Shown here: positions 25,834 to 34,334 of the stretch, in pieces
Layout of the letters: the number at the start of each line of letters is the position of its first letter
Numbering within the stretch: the stretch's first letter is position 1
NCBI GenBank assembly: GCA_963779515.1
Contig: CAVZYN010000009.1
Location: 62,001-126,000 of the forward strand
Length of the DNA: 64,000 nt
Direction of reading: 5' to 3'
Source of the DNA: CAVZYN01 sp963779515
Lineage (GTDB): Bacteria; Pseudomonadota; Alphaproteobacteria; Rhizobiales; Hyphomicrobiaceae
The notes under the pieces: model-generated
What the model was told of the DNA's origin: nothing
Database searches by the model: none
Seen by the model: the letters and a program-made list of their open reading frames with translations, nothing else
Program-made: the position numbers and the translations under genes

Positions 25834-26197
25834 TGTCGTCACAGCCAACGATCTGCGCTCGGGCGCGGTGGTTTATCTGGCGCCGGGCGGGCGCTGGGAG
25901 CGCGAGCTCGCGGATGCGGCGATCGCCGCCGATGCGGCGGCGCTGAAGGGGCTCGAAGAGAGTGCGGCCACCGCGGTCGCACGCAATGAGGTCACCGCCG
26001 TCTATGCGATGGATGTGCGCATCGCGGATGGCATGCCGGAACCCGTTTCGGTGCGCGAGAAGATCCGTGCCGCGCATGCGCCGACCAGTTTGAGGATTCA
26101 GACATGTACCGCTACGATGAATTCGATCATGGGTTTGTGGCCGAGCGCACGGCGCAGTTTCGCGGCCAGGTGGCGCGGCGTCTCGGGGGCGAGCTGA
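25826..26197 (+). CDS. DUF2849 domain protein of the sulfite-reduction operon
   Basis: The N-terminal part (SVVTANDLRSGAVVYLAPGG, then RWERELADAAIAAD and EVTAVYAMDVRI) matches DUF2849, a small family found almost always between cysG and the siroheme reductase gene in alphaproteobacteria. Its function is unknown; position suggests a helper in sulfite reduction. It overlaps cysG by 8 bases. Unusually, the frame continues 94 bases into cysI, giving a tail (after about residue 92) that looks non-native; family members usually end near PTxR. The true end may be shifted by a frame change near 26090. Confidence 0.75.
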   Translation: MPSVVTANDLRSGAVVYLAPGGRWERELADAAIAADAAALKGLEESAATAVARNEVTAVYAMDVRIADGMPEPVSVREKIRAAHAPTSLRIQTCTATMNSIMGLWPSARRSFAARWRGVSGAS

Positions 26198-27801
26198 CGG
26201 AGGAGCAGTTCAAGCCGCTCAGGCTGCAGAACGGGCTCTATCTGCAGCTGCATGCCTACATGCTGCGGGTCGCGATTCCCTACGGGGTGCTGTCGGCGGC
26301 GCAATTGCGCCAGCTCGCGTTCATCGCGCGCAAATGGGATCGGGGCTTCGGTCACTTCACGACGCGGCAGAACATCCAGTTCAACTGGATCAAGCTCGAG
26401 GACACGCCGGACATTCTGGCGGCGCTGGCGGACGTGGAGATGCATGCGATCCAGACCAGCGGCAACTGCATCCGCAACGTGACGGCGGACCCTTATGCGG
26501 GGGTCGCGCTGGATGAGATCGAGGATCCGCGGGTGTGGGCCGAGGTGCTGCGCCAGTGGTCGACGATCCATCCCGAGTTCACGTTTCTGCCGCGCAAGTT
26601 CAAGGTTGCGATCACGGGGGCTGCCGAAGACCGCGCGGCGATCCTGTTCCACGACGTCGGATTGAAAATCGTCAAGGGGGCGGGCGGCAAAACCGGGTTC
26701 CGCGTGTTCGTTGGCGGCGGGCAGGGGCGCACGCCCTATGTCGCGCAGGAGATCGCGCCGTTCATTCCGCGCGAGCGACTGCTCTCGTATCTCGAGGCGG
26801 TCATGCGGGTTTATAATCTGCACGGACGGCGCGACAACATCTACAAGGCGCGGATCAAGATCCTGGTCAATGCGCTGGGGATCGATGAGTTCCGCCGCCA
26901 GGTGGAGGCCGAATGGGCGACGCTCGATCAGCCGTCGATCGACTTGCCGGAGGCGGAGCTGAAGCGGATCGCGGCGTATTTTTCGCCGTTGCCGCTGAAG
27001 CCCAGGCCGTTGACGAATGCCAACGTCGACCTCAGGCGCAAGGCCGATGCAGGGTTCGACCGCTGGGTGCGCACGAACGTCAAGCCGCATCGCGTGGCGG
27101 GTCATGCGATCGTCAATATCTCGTTCAAGGAGCCGGGCAAGATCCCGGGCGATGCGACGGCGGATCAGATGGATGCCGTCGCGGGGCTTGCCGAGCAGTT
27201 CGGGCATGATGAAATCCGTGTGACGTATCAGCAAAATCTCGTGCTGCCGACGGTCGCCGTCGCGGACCTCGCGAAGGTCTACAACGGTTTGATCGCAGCG
27301 GAGATCGAGACGGCAAATACGGAGCTGATCACGGACATCATCGCCTGCCCGGGACTGGATTTTTGCAATCTCGCCAATGCGCGCTCGATCCCGATCGCGC
27401 AGGAGATCGCCAAGCGGTTCGCCGACCCTGACAAGGCCGAGGCGATCGGGCCGCTGCGGCTCAATATCTCCGGCTGCATCAATGCGTGCGGGCATCATCA
27501 TGCCGGCAACATCGGCATTCTCGGCGTCGATAAAAAAGGCACCGAGCACTACCAGATCTCGCTCGGCGGCAGCCCGAAAGAGGACGCCGAAATCGGCGAT
27601 ATCGTTGGGCCGAGTTTTACGGCGGAACGACTGCCCGATGCGATCGAGACGATCGTTGCGACGTACCTTGCCAAGCGCACCGACCGGTCGGAGACGTTCG
27701 TCGCGGCTTACCGGCGGCTCGGCAAAGAGCCGTTCCGGCAGGCGCTTTATGGAACCGCTCCGCAGCCCCAAGACCGAGAGTTGATCGACGCCGATGTCTG
27801 A
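26104..27801 (+). CDS. cysI: Siroheme-dependent nitrite/sulfite reductase
   Basis: The enzyme reduces sulfite to sulfide with six electrons during cysteine synthesis. The 565-residue product has two ferredoxin-like repeats and the siroheme/4Fe-4S ligands: Cys415 and Cys421 in ACPGLDFCNLA, and Cys458 and Cys462 in SGCINACGHHH. GHFTTRQNIQFNWI, near residues 79-92, carries substrate-side arginines. Nitrite and sulfite reductases share this fold; the operon with cysG, DUF2849 and DUF934 supports sulfite. There is no CysJ gene here, so electrons probably come from the operon's ferredoxin or another donor. Confidence 0.93.
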   Translation: MYRYDEFDHGFVAERTAQFRGQVARRLGGELTEEQFKPLRLQNGLYLQLHAYMLRVAIPYGVLSAAQLRQLAFIARKWDRGFGHFTTRQNIQFNWIKLEDTPDILAALADVEMHAIQTSGNCIRNVTADPYAGVALDEIEDPRVWAEVLRQWSTIHPEFTFLPRKFKVAITGAAEDRAAILFHDVGLKIVKGAGGKTGFRVFVGGGQGRTPYVAQEIAPFIPRERLLSYLEAVMRVYNLHGRRDNIYKARIKILVNALGIDEFRRQVEAEWATLDQPSIDLPEAELKRIAAYFSPLPLKPRPLTNANVDLRRKADAGFDRWVRTNVKPHRVAGHAIVNISFKEPGKIPGDATADQMDAVAGLAEQFGHDEIRVTYQQNLVLPTVAVADLAKVYNGLIAAEIETANTELITDIIACPGLDFCNLANARSIPIAQEIAKRFADPDKAEAIGPLRLNISGCINACGHHHAGNIGILGVDKKGTEHYQISLGGSPKEDAEIGDIVGPSFTAERLPDAIETIVATYLAKRTDRSETFVAAYRRLGKEPFRQALYGTAPQPQDRELIDADV

Positions 27802-28342
27802 ACCAAAGCCGCTGCTCGCCCCCGTCAAGCCGCCGGTCGTGGAGCGGCGGGTCTATGCCGGCGGCCGATTTGTCGATGATCCGTGGCGGGTCTTGGACGA
27901 TGCGATTGATATTCCGATCGAGGGGCGGGTTCTGCTTTCGTTGACGCGCTGGCGGGCGGAACAGGCGGCACTGTCGCACGGGGTGGCGTTCGGTGTCGTG
28001 GTGCAGCCGTCTGAGGCGCTGGACGCGGCGACGGACGATATTCATCGGTTGCTGGTGATCGCGCTGGCGTTTCCGAAATATTCCGATGGACGGGCGTACT
28101 CGACGGCGCGGCGGTTGCGCGACCGGGACGGCTACAAGGGCGAGATCCGCGCCACGGGCGATGTGCTGATCGACCAGATTCCGCTGATGCTGCGGGCGGG
28201 GTTCGACAGTTTCGAGGTGGTGCACGCGCCGACGATCGCCGCGCTGGAGCGTGGCGATATTCCCGCGGTGTCGCGGGTCTATCAGGCGGCGACCGAGCGG
28301 GCGCCAGCACATTGGCTGTCGCGGCGGGTGGTGCGCGGGTAA
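27794..28342 (+). CDS. DUF934 protein associated with sulfite reduction
   Basis: The 182-residue protein has the family core LTRWRAEQAALSHGVAFGVV, ALAFPKYSDGRAYSTARRLR and GEIRATGDVLIDQIPLMLRAG-FDSFEV, all diagnostic of DUF934. These proteins are found next to siroheme reductases and are annotated as putative oxidoreductases of sulfite reduction; the biochemical role is not established. It overlaps cysI by 8 bases and ends the operon. A cysH gene often follows in relatives but is absent here. Confidence 0.88.
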   Translation: MSEPKPLLAPVKPPVVERRVYAGGRFVDDPWRVLDDAIDIPIEGRVLLSLTRWRAEQAALSHGVAFGVVVQPSEALDAATDDIHRLLVIALAFPKYSDGRAYSTARRLRDRDGYKGEIRATGDVLIDQIPLMLRAGFDSFEVVHAPTIAALERGDIPAVSRVYQAATERAPAHWLSRRVVRG

Positions 28343-28408
28343 GGATGCTCCAACCAATAAGTGAATCGCGGTCTGCGATCGGAGCAGATTGGCGCCGCCC
28401 CATCAACT

Positions 28409-28491
28409 CGTCATTCCCGCGACGGCGGGAACCCAAGCAAACCAAGCATATGCCGCACATTGCTTGGGTCCCCGCCGTCGCGGGGATGACG
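28409..28491. repeat. Palindromic repeat family E (31-base arms)
   Basis: CGTCATTCCCGCGACGGCGG at the left is mirrored by CCGCCGTCGCGGGGATGACG at the right. The inner ends are ACCCAAGCA and TGCTTGGGT, with a 21-base loop. It is related to sequences at 45068-45105, 45330-45372 and 57267-57454. It lies in a 350-base gap between the sulfite operon and the DUF1223 gene, in which nothing else was recognised, and could act as a transcription-end hairpin. Confidence 0.85.
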
Positions 28492-28693
28492 GAGGAGAGA
28501 GTTGCGCGCAATTACTCCTGTAATCGAATGCGTAGCGTTTGTTGTTCGGCGGGTCCTAAATCCGCTGTTTCATTCCGTAACGCTGGCTCATGGCCGGGCA
28601 ACCGTGATGGCAGCGACGTCGCCGCATCACGCGGGGTTTAGTCGTTTGTGATCGCGGTGTCAGGTAGCGTTCGAATGCGGGCGCCGGGGCCCG

Positions 28694-29479
28694 ATGCGGA
28701 TGGCCGAGGCTTTCATGGTGCGGATTCGGGTGGTGGTGCTGGCGCTCGCATTGGGGGCGGCGATCGGGCTCGCGTTGCGTGCGGCGCCGGGCGCGGAGGC
28801 CGCGCCGTGGCCGTCCAAGGGCATCAAAGTCCTGGAACTCTACACGAGCCAAGGGTGCTCGTCGTGCCCGCCGGCGGACGCGCTGCTCGAACGGTATGCC
28901 TCGCGCGATGATGTGATCGCGCTGACGTTGCCGGTCGATTATTGGGATCGGCTCGGCTGGAAGGATACGTTCGCGAGCCCGGTGTTCACCGCACGTCAGC
29001 GTGCCCATGCCCGCAGCCGTGGCGATGGCGAGGTCTATACGCCGCAGCTTGTGATCAATGGGCGCGCGCATGCGGTTGGGCATGCAGCGGCGCAGATCGA
29101 TGACGCGGTGGCGCAGACGTCGGCGGCGTTCGAAGCGTCGCGGGTCGGGGTGGCGCTTGCTGTTGCGGGCGACGCTTTGGTCGTCGACGTGGGCCGGGCG
29201 CGATCGGGCGGCGCGGCGTCGGGGACGGTGCTGCTTGGTGTGGTGCAGTCGTCGGGCACGGTTGCGATCGGGCGCGGCGAGAATTCGGGGCGGACGGTGA
29301 CGTACCATAACGTCGTGCGGGCGCTGAAGCCGATTGGGACGTGGACGGGGGCTGCGACGCAGATCCGCATTCCACGCGGCGAGGCGATCAAGGCGTGCTG
29401 TCAGGCGGTGGTGGTGCTGCTGCAGCAAGACAACGGGCCGCTGCTGGGCGCGGCGAAGCTTGTGGTTGCGGGAAAGTAG
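28694..29479 (+). CDS. DUF1223 thioredoxin-like secreted protein
   Basis: The 261-residue product has an N-terminal hydrophobic signal (MVRIRVVVLALALGAAIGLA) and the DUF1223 signature VLELYTSQGCSSCPPADALL, a CxxC motif at the start of a thioredoxin-like fold. LPVDYWDRLGWKDTFASPVF and YTPQLVINGR follow and are family hallmarks. Function is unknown; an envelope thiol-redox role is plausible from the motif. ATG at 28694 or 28715 are alternative starts. The gene is flanked by repeat DNA on both sides and appears monocistronic. Confidence 0.88.
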   Translation: MRMAEAFMVRIRVVVLALALGAAIGLALRAAPGAEAAPWPSKGIKVLELYTSQGCSSCPPADALLERYASRDDVIALTLPVDYWDRLGWKDTFASPVFTARQRAHARSRGDGEVYTPQLVINGRAHAVGHAAAQIDDAVAQTSAAFEASRVGVALAVAGDALVVDVGRARSGGAASGTVLLGVVQSSGTVAIGRGENSGRTVTYHNVVRALKPIGTWTGAATQIRIPRGEAIKACCQAVVVLLQQDNGPLLGAAKLVVAGK

Positions 29480-29607
29480 CCCGTCTCGGATACGAGCGTG
29501 GTTTTGCATGCGCGCTACGCCAAGCGCGGTTGCTTTGCCGCGAGGATCGATCGCATTCGACGTCGCGTGCGGAGTGGGCGGTTTTGGTTGGCTCGGAACA
29601 CGCGGCT

Positions 29608-29745
29608 GCCCCTCACCCACTTGCAGGTTTCGCTTTCAGCTCAACGTGCAAGTCACCCTCTCCCCGCGCGCGGGGAGAGGGAAGTCGTGCCCTGGCCAGT
29701 GCCGCGGCCCTCGCCACCCTCTCCCCGCGCGGGGAGAGGGAAGAC
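29608..29745. repeat. Repeat family A variant (two hairpins)
   Basis: The stretch starts CTGCCCCTCACCCACTTGCA and contains two CCCTCTCCCCGCG..CGGGGAGAGGG hairpins. It lies in the 420-base gap between the DUF1223 gene and the DCC1-like gene. The rest of that gap ends with an AT-rich stretch (29815-29862) that probably carries the next promoter. Confidence 0.75.
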
Positions 29746-29899
29746 GTGGGCGCGGCGAAGCTGGTGGTTGCGAAAAATTAGCCATTTGGACGTAGGGATC
29801 GGTTTGCGGCTCTTTTTGCGATTGATTATTTAGCTATTTAGCTATATAAAGGAAAGACAATCCAGAGAGGGTTGGGCTGTTGCGCCTGCAGGTGGTCCC

Positions 29900-30280
29900 G
29901 TGACGTTGCCGAAACTGACGGTCTGGTACAATTCGAAGTGTCCCGTGTGCGACGCCGGCATCGGGTGGGAGAAGAACCGGCTGGTGCGGGCGGCGCGGGC
30001 CGGCGCCATCGAATTTCGCGACATCAACTATGAGCCGCTGGCACTCGCGCATCTGGGCGCCGGCATCGAGGATGTGCGGCGGCGGCTGCATGGCATCGAC
30101 GCCGACGGCCGGGTTTTCATCGGCGCGGCGTGCGCCATCGCGATGCGGTTGCGAGCCCATCCCCAATCGTTGATCGCGCGGCTTGCGGGTGCGCGGTTTT
30201 TGCGGCCGGTGGTGCGGTTTGGCTACGATCGTTTCGCGGATGTGCTGTACGCGTGGAACCGGCGAAAGGGACATTGGTGA
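29900..30280 (+). CDS. DCC1-like thiol-disulfide oxidoreductase (DUF393)
   Basis: The 126-residue protein begins LPKLTVWYNSKCPVCDAGIG. Its CPVC motif right after the first strand is diagnostic of the DUF393/DCC1-like thioredoxin-fold family. IEFRDINYEPLA and DADGRVFIGAACAIAMRLR follow. The family is thought to act as thiol-disulfide oxidoreductases, but targets are unknown. Start is GTG at 29900. The stop overlaps ubiG as TGATG, so the two are probably translated together; the link to ubiquinone synthesis is by position only. Confidence 0.87.
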   Translation: MTLPKLTVWYNSKCPVCDAGIGWEKNRLVRAARAGAIEFRDINYEPLALAHLGAGIEDVRRRLHGIDADGRVFIGAACAIAMRLRAHPQSLIARLAGARFLRPVVRFGYDRFADVLYAWNRRKGHW

Positions 30281-31107
30281 TGCTTCGCAAGGATCTGAGA
30301 AAAGAATTTACCGGGGCGCGCAGTACCGCCGATCCCGCGGAGATCGCGCGCTTCAATGCGCTGGCGGAGGAGTGGTGGAAGCCGGATGGTGCGTTCAAAA
30401 TGGTGCACGCTTTCAACCGGGCGCGCGTCGGGCATATCGCGACGCGGCTGGCTGCGTTGATCGGGCGGGAGGCCACATCCGAAACCTCGCTCACAGAATT
30501 GAAGATCATCGACGTCGGCTGCGGCGCGGGGATCGTGGCGGAGCCATTGTCGCGGCTTGGCGCGGATGTGCTCGGCATCGATGCGGCGGAGCGGAACGTG
30601 GCGGTGGCGGATGCGCATGCGCGTCGGTCGGGCGCCCGGGTGCGATACCGGCACGCGCTGGCGAGCGATTGCGTCGCTGAGTTCGGTACGTTCGATGTGG
30701 TGCTGTCGCTGGAGGTCGTGGAGCACGTTGCCGATCTCGATGCGTTTCTTGGCGATCTCGCAAAGCTCGTGCGGCCGGGCGGGTTGGTGGTGATCGGCAC
30801 GCTCAATCGCACGATGCGGTCGTACGTCAAGGCGATCATTGGCGCGGAGTACGTGTTGGGATGGCTGCCGAAAGGGACGCATGATTGGCGCAAGTTCGTC
30901 ATGCCGGATGAGTTGGAGCGCAGATTTGCGGCGTTGGGTGTTCGCAAGATCGAGGCGAGTGGCGTGATCTATCATGCCGTGACGCGGCGGTGGTCGATCG
31001 GGCGCGATGTGAGCATGAACTATCTGCAGATCCACCGGAGGGACTCCATTCCTCTCCCGCGGGCGGGAGAGGATGTCGCGGCCAGCGGCGCTGGACGTGA
31101 CAGGTGA
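30280..31107 (+). CDS. ubiG: Ubiquinone biosynthesis O-methyltransferase UbiG with repeat-derived C-terminus
   Basis: UbiG performs both O-methylations of ubiquinone synthesis using S-adenosylmethionine. The 275-residue product has LAEEWWKPDGAFKMVHAFNRAR, motif I IIDVGCGAGIVAEPLSRLGA, DVVLSLEVVEHVADLDAFL, and VIGTLNRTMRSY followed by LGWLPKGTHDWRKFVMPDEL, all UbiG signatures. ATG at 30280 overlaps the previous stop. The normal end would be near NYLQIHRR. The last 17 or so codons (SIPLPRAGEDVAASGAGRDR) are encoded by an intergenic repeat copy that begins near 31037, so the native stop has been replaced. Confidence 0.93.
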   Translation: MLRKDLRKEFTGARSTADPAEIARFNALAEEWWKPDGAFKMVHAFNRARVGHIATRLAALIGREATSETSLTELKIIDVGCGAGIVAEPLSRLGADVLGIDAAERNVAVADAHARRSGARVRYRHALASDCVAEFGTFDVVLSLEVVEHVADLDAFLGDLAKLVRPGGLVVIGTLNRTMRSYVKAIIGAEYVLGWLPKGTHDWRKFVMPDELERRFAALGVRKIEASGVIYHAVTRRWSIGRDVSMNYLQIHRRDSIPLPRAGEDVAASGAGRDR

Positions 31108-31260
31108 GGGTGGGCACGGGGAGCCGGATGGTTCCGGCGGACACCAGTGTGCTGGTCCGCCCCCTCATCCGCCCCTTCGGGGCACCTTCTCCCCACGGGA
31201 GAAGGATGAAACAACGAAGCGCGTCGAGCGGGGCCACCTCCCCACGGGAGAAGGATGAAA
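31037..31260. repeat. Repeat family A, long form, entering the ubiG gene
   Basis: The element starts with CCTCTCCCGC..GCGGGAGAGG, continues ATGTCGCGGCCAGCG, GCTGGACGTGACAGGTGAGG, TGGTTCCGGCGGACACC and CCCCTCATCCGCCCCTTCGG, and ends in CTTCTCCCCACGGGAGAAGG, with the last hairpin duplicated. The same order appears at 35365-35520 and 35585-35755. Its first part is translated as the end of UbiG. Confidence 0.85.
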
Positions 31261-31284
31261 CGGGGAGAGGGGCAGTGGCCGTGC

Positions 31285-32118
31285 TTATGCGCCGAGATTG
31301 GAGTCGAGGAAGGTGCGGGCGAGGCCGTTGAAGGTCGCGGCATCCTCGACGTGGCCTTGGTGGGCGACGCCTTTCATGATGTGCAGCGAGGAGCCGGGGA
31401 TATTGTCGTGGATGACCTTGGCGGCGGCGGGTGGCGTGCCGACGTCTTCATCGCCGACGACGACGGCGACGGGAACTGTCACGGAATTCAGGCGTGATGT
31501 GATGTTGAGATTGGCGATAGCGGCGCACCAGCCGGCATAGCCTTCGAGGGCGGTCGCCTCGATCATGCGCGAGAGGCGCGCGACGAGGGCGGGGTTCTTT
31601 TCCATCGTCGATTTTGCGACCCATCGCTGCATCGCGGGGGCGACTTGCGAAGTCATGCCCTGCTCGCGGGCGACGACGACACGATCGCGCCACAGCGGCT
31701 TGGCTTCATCGGGAATGCGGCTCGAGGTCGCGACCAGCATGATGGCGTCGAAGCGATCGCCATGATCGACAGCGAGATACTGGCCGATCATGCCGCCCAT
31801 GGAGACGCCGATGTAGCCGGCCGTCTTGATGTTCAGGTGGTCCATGAGGGCGATGACGTCGCGGGCGAGACCCGGCAGATCATAGGGGCCGGCGGGGGCC
31901 TCCGTCGCGCCATGGCCGCGCGCGTCGAAGCGAACGAGGCGGTAGTCGTTTTTCAGGCTGGCGACCAGTTCGTCCCAGATGGTGAGGTCGGTCGCCAACG
32001 GGTGATGCAGAATGACGGGCGGCGCGCCTTCGGCACCGTCGACCTGATAGTTCATCATGATACCGTTGATGCGCGCTTGCATGGGCCTGATCCTGTTATC
32101 CGGCGTTGTGTCAGCCAT
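31285..32118 (-). CDS. Alpha/beta hydrolase (3-oxoadipate enol-lactonase-like)
   Basis: The 277-residue protein has the alpha/beta hydrolase pattern: oxyanion region ILHHPLATDLTIWDE, RFDARGHGATEAP, nucleophile elbow GVSMGG with Ser106, acid region VVVGDEDVGTP, and catalytic His in GVAHQGHVED. Overall it is closest to PcaD-type enol-lactonases of aromatic degradation, but no pca genes are nearby, so substrate is uncertain. Its start overlaps the stop of the UPF0114 gene by 8 bases, so the two are probably co-translated. Confidence 0.87.
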   Translation of the reverse strand: MADTTPDNRIRPMQARINGIMMNYQVDGAEGAPPVILHHPLATDLTIWDELVASLKNDYRLVRFDARGHGATEAPAGPYDLPGLARDVIALMDHLNIKTAGYIGVSMGGMIGQYLAVDHGDRFDAIMLVATSSRIPDEAKPLWRDRVVVAREQGMTSQVAPAMQRWVAKSTMEKNPALVARLSRMIEATALEGYAGWCAAIANLNITSRLNSVTVPVAVVVGDEDVGTPPAAAKVIHDNIPGSSLHIMKGVAHQGHVEDAATFNGLARTFLDSNLGA

Positions 32119-32749
32119 GATGCGACACTGACGGGCGGCTGTCAGCGTCTTTCGTGGATGGGTGGTTTGCGTCGGGTGCCGGTGCCGGCGCGGATGGGGC
32201 GCCGTGGGCGTGACTGGTGCCGCTGGCGATACGATCGGAGAGAGCGAGCAGCACGCTCGATCCGACGAACACCAGGTGGATCACGACCGACCACCAGAGC
32301 TCGCGATCAGCGACGGTCTTGACCGCCATGAACTGCTTCAGGAGCTGGATCGCGGAGATCGCGACAATCGAGGAGAGCAGTTTGAGTTTCAGCGCGGTGA
32401 AGTCGATGGTTCCCATCCACTCGGGCCAGTCCTTGTGGCCGGAGTGATCGATCTTGGAGACGAAGTTCTCGTAGCCGGAGAAGATGACGATGACGAGGAG
32501 CGAGCCCGTCAGCGCGAGATCGACGAGCGTCAGAACGCCCAAAATCACCTGGGCCTCGGTGCCGGTGAAGCCGAGGACGACGACGTGAATGACTTCGACG
32601 ATGAATTTGATCAGCAGGACGGCGATGCCGATGGCGAGGCCGAAGTAGAATGGGGCGAGGAGCCAGCGGCTGGCGAACAGGATCGTCTCGAAGCGCGTTT
32701 CAATCGTATGGCGGATCTTGCGGAGATTGTCGTCGACGTTCTTGTTCAT
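32111..32749 (-). CDS. UPF0114/YqhA family membrane protein
   Basis: The product of about 212 residues begins MNKNVDDNLRKIRHTIETRF. It has hydrophobic segments at about 23-50 (LLAPFYFGLAIGIAVLLIKF), 65-90 (LVDLALTGSLLVIVIFSGYE), 115-135 and 148-165. KIDHSGHKDWPEWMGTIDFT is a UPF0114 hallmark. The C-terminus is a His/Pro/Ser-rich tail. The protein should be in the inner membrane; function is unknown. ATG at 32747-32749 is preferred because upstream sequence is non-conserved. It is the first gene of a two-gene unit with the hydrolase. Confidence 0.9.
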   Translation of the reverse strand: MNKNVDDNLRKIRHTIETRFETILFASRWLLAPFYFGLAIGIAVLLIKFIVEVIHVVVLGFTGTEAQVILGVLTLVDLALTGSLLVIVIFSGYENFVSKIDHSGHKDWPEWMGTIDFTALKLKLLSSIVAISAIQLLKQFMAVKTVADRELWWSVVIHLVFVGSSVLLALSDRIASGTSHAHGAPSAPAPAPDANHPSTKDADSRPSVSHHG

Positions 32750-32831
32750 GAAACCGCACGGGTTGGATCTGCTCGTCTCATCGCCTCTAGCCCACACGGC
32801 CCGGCATCGCAAGGCGCGACGGTGAATACGG

Positions 32832-32872
32832 CAAACGCCCAAGCCGAGGGATCAGGTCCGGTTTGGGCGTGC
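32832..32872. terminator. Possible weak terminator hairpin
   Basis: ACGCCCAA and TTGGGCGT are perfect inverted arms separated by about 20 bases. They lie between the end of the first L,D-transpeptidase gene and the UPF0114 gene. There is no long T tract on either strand, so a role in termination is uncertain. Confidence 0.35.
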
Positions 32873-34216
32873 GGCTTTAGCGCCGCTGGCGACGGGACGC
32901 CTGCGCGCGGCCATCGCGGTGTGCAGCGCAATCCAGCGCCGGCAGCTAGGGAGTGTCGCCTCGCACGAGATCTGGACGCGCGCGGTAGTCGGAGAAGATC
33001 CCGTCGTCGGTTGCGGGCGCGCTCTTGCGGACGTTGGCGCGGGCCACCGGTTTGCGTTTGGGCTCGTCGTCGTCATCCCGAGCCCGCTGCGGGGCGTTGC
33101 GTTTGCGAGCAGGCTTGTCTTCGCTGCGCTCGACAGTGCGTTCTGGTTGCCGATCTGGGCTGCGTTCGCTTGTTCGATCTGTTGCACGCTGGGGTGCGGG
33201 CTCGGTTGCGGATTGGGGCGTTCGCTCAGGCGTGCGCTCAACAACCCGGACTGGATGAGACTTCTCCGGTTTTGCAGGTTCTGGAACGCTATCAGCCTCG
33301 ATCTTTGCGATTGAGGGGAGGTGCGTGACATCCTCGCAAATTCGGTTGCCATCTCCTCCTGCATCGTTTCCGTTGCGGCGCTCAGCACGCCGCACCCGGC
33401 TAAAGGGCTCTGAGCTGCCACCTCCCCCGGCCGGACAGAATCCTCAACCCAATAGCGGCGTTCGCAGATGCTGACGCGCGGGGGCAGTTTGGTGCGCTCG
33501 AAACTGTCGTAGGCGTCTTTCAGATTGCGCCAGAAGTCGTACCACTCATGCAGCACGAACCCGCGCAAGTTCTCTTCGGTCAGACGGAAGGGGAAGACCT
33601 GGACCTGGATCTGATCCTGGCCGCCCTTCAATGCGCGCTGGACGATCGTGAAGATCTCCTCGATGACGGGATTGGTCATCGAGTAACAGCCGACGGACGA
33701 ACAGCCGCCGTGCACGAGTATGTAGGAGCCGGTGCGGGCGTAGGCGCGATCGAACGTGTTGGGGAAGCCGAGATTGAGCGAGCGCGGCCAGCGGCCACCG
33801 AGATGGAGCTGTTTTTCCGAGACCGTGTAGATGCCTTCCGGGCTCTGCTGATCGCCCTCGACGACTTTGGGGCCGAGCGTGCCGGACCAGTAGCAGATCG
33901 GATAGGTGGCGAAGAGGACGAACCGATCGCCCTTCTTCATCCAGAGTTCGAGCGCTGATTCAGCCTTGAAGATGCGGACCATCAGCTCGCTGCCGAGCTT
34001 GACGCCCTTTTCGGCGAGGCGCTGGTCGAGCTGGGCAATGTTGGGTGTGTTGGGGAGCGGAATATTGCCTTGCGAGGCCGCGCGCTGACGTTCAATCCGG
34101 TCGGCGGCGACGTCTTTCAGCTCAACAATGACGGCATCGGCGCGCGGCGCCGCGGCGGCCAGCATGAGCATGGCGAGCAGCGACTGACGGATCTGGGACG
34201 CGTGACGTGGTCTCAT
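32852..34216 (-). CDS. L,D-transpeptidase (YkuD family) with a probable frame change in its C-terminal tail
   Basis: L,D-transpeptidases cross-link peptidoglycan or attach proteins to it in the periplasm. A signal-like N-terminus (LLAMLMLAAAAPRADA) precedes the domain. The domain has LELWMKKGDRFVLFATYPIC, GPKVVEGDQQSPEGIYTV and the active-site block HGGCSSVGCYSM (His169, Cys177), a variant of the usual HxxxGxxx-S-x-GC pattern. After about residue 290 this frame becomes implausible. The alternative frame ending at 32946 reads ERTPERTP, DRQPERTVERSEDKPARKRN and ATDDGIFSDYRARPDL, a charged tail typical of these proteins. A one-base change near 33310-33345 would join them. Confidence 0.85.
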   Translation of the reverse strand: MRPRHASQIRQSLLAMLMLAAAAPRADAVIVELKDVAADRIERQRAASQGNIPLPNTPNIAQLDQRLAEKGVKLGSELMVRIFKAESALELWMKKGDRFVLFATYPICYWSGTLGPKVVEGDQQSPEGIYTVSEKQLHLGGRWPRSLNLGFPNTFDRAYARTGSYILVHGGCSSVGCYSMTNPVIEEIFTIVQRALKGGQDQIQVQVFPFRLTEENLRGFVLHEWYDFWRNLKDAYDSFERTKLPPRVSICERRYWVEDSVRPGEVAAQSPLAGCGVLSAATETMQEEMATEFARMSRTSPQSQRSRLIAFQNLQNRRSLIQSGLLSARLSERPNPQPSPHPSVQQIEQANAAQIGNQNALSSAAKTSLLANATPRSGLGMTTTSPNANRWPAPTSARARPQPTTGSSPTTARVQISCEATLPSCRRWIALHTAMAARRRPVASGAKAARPNRT

Positions 34217-34334
34217 AAGGCGCTGCTGAACCTAACTCTCAAAGCCGACGTGACGCGTTTCCGAGGAGGATAGGGCGCCTGAAGTCGGCGGACCATAGCA
34301 AGGCGGGGCGCTGATCCCAAATGGTGAATGGGAT

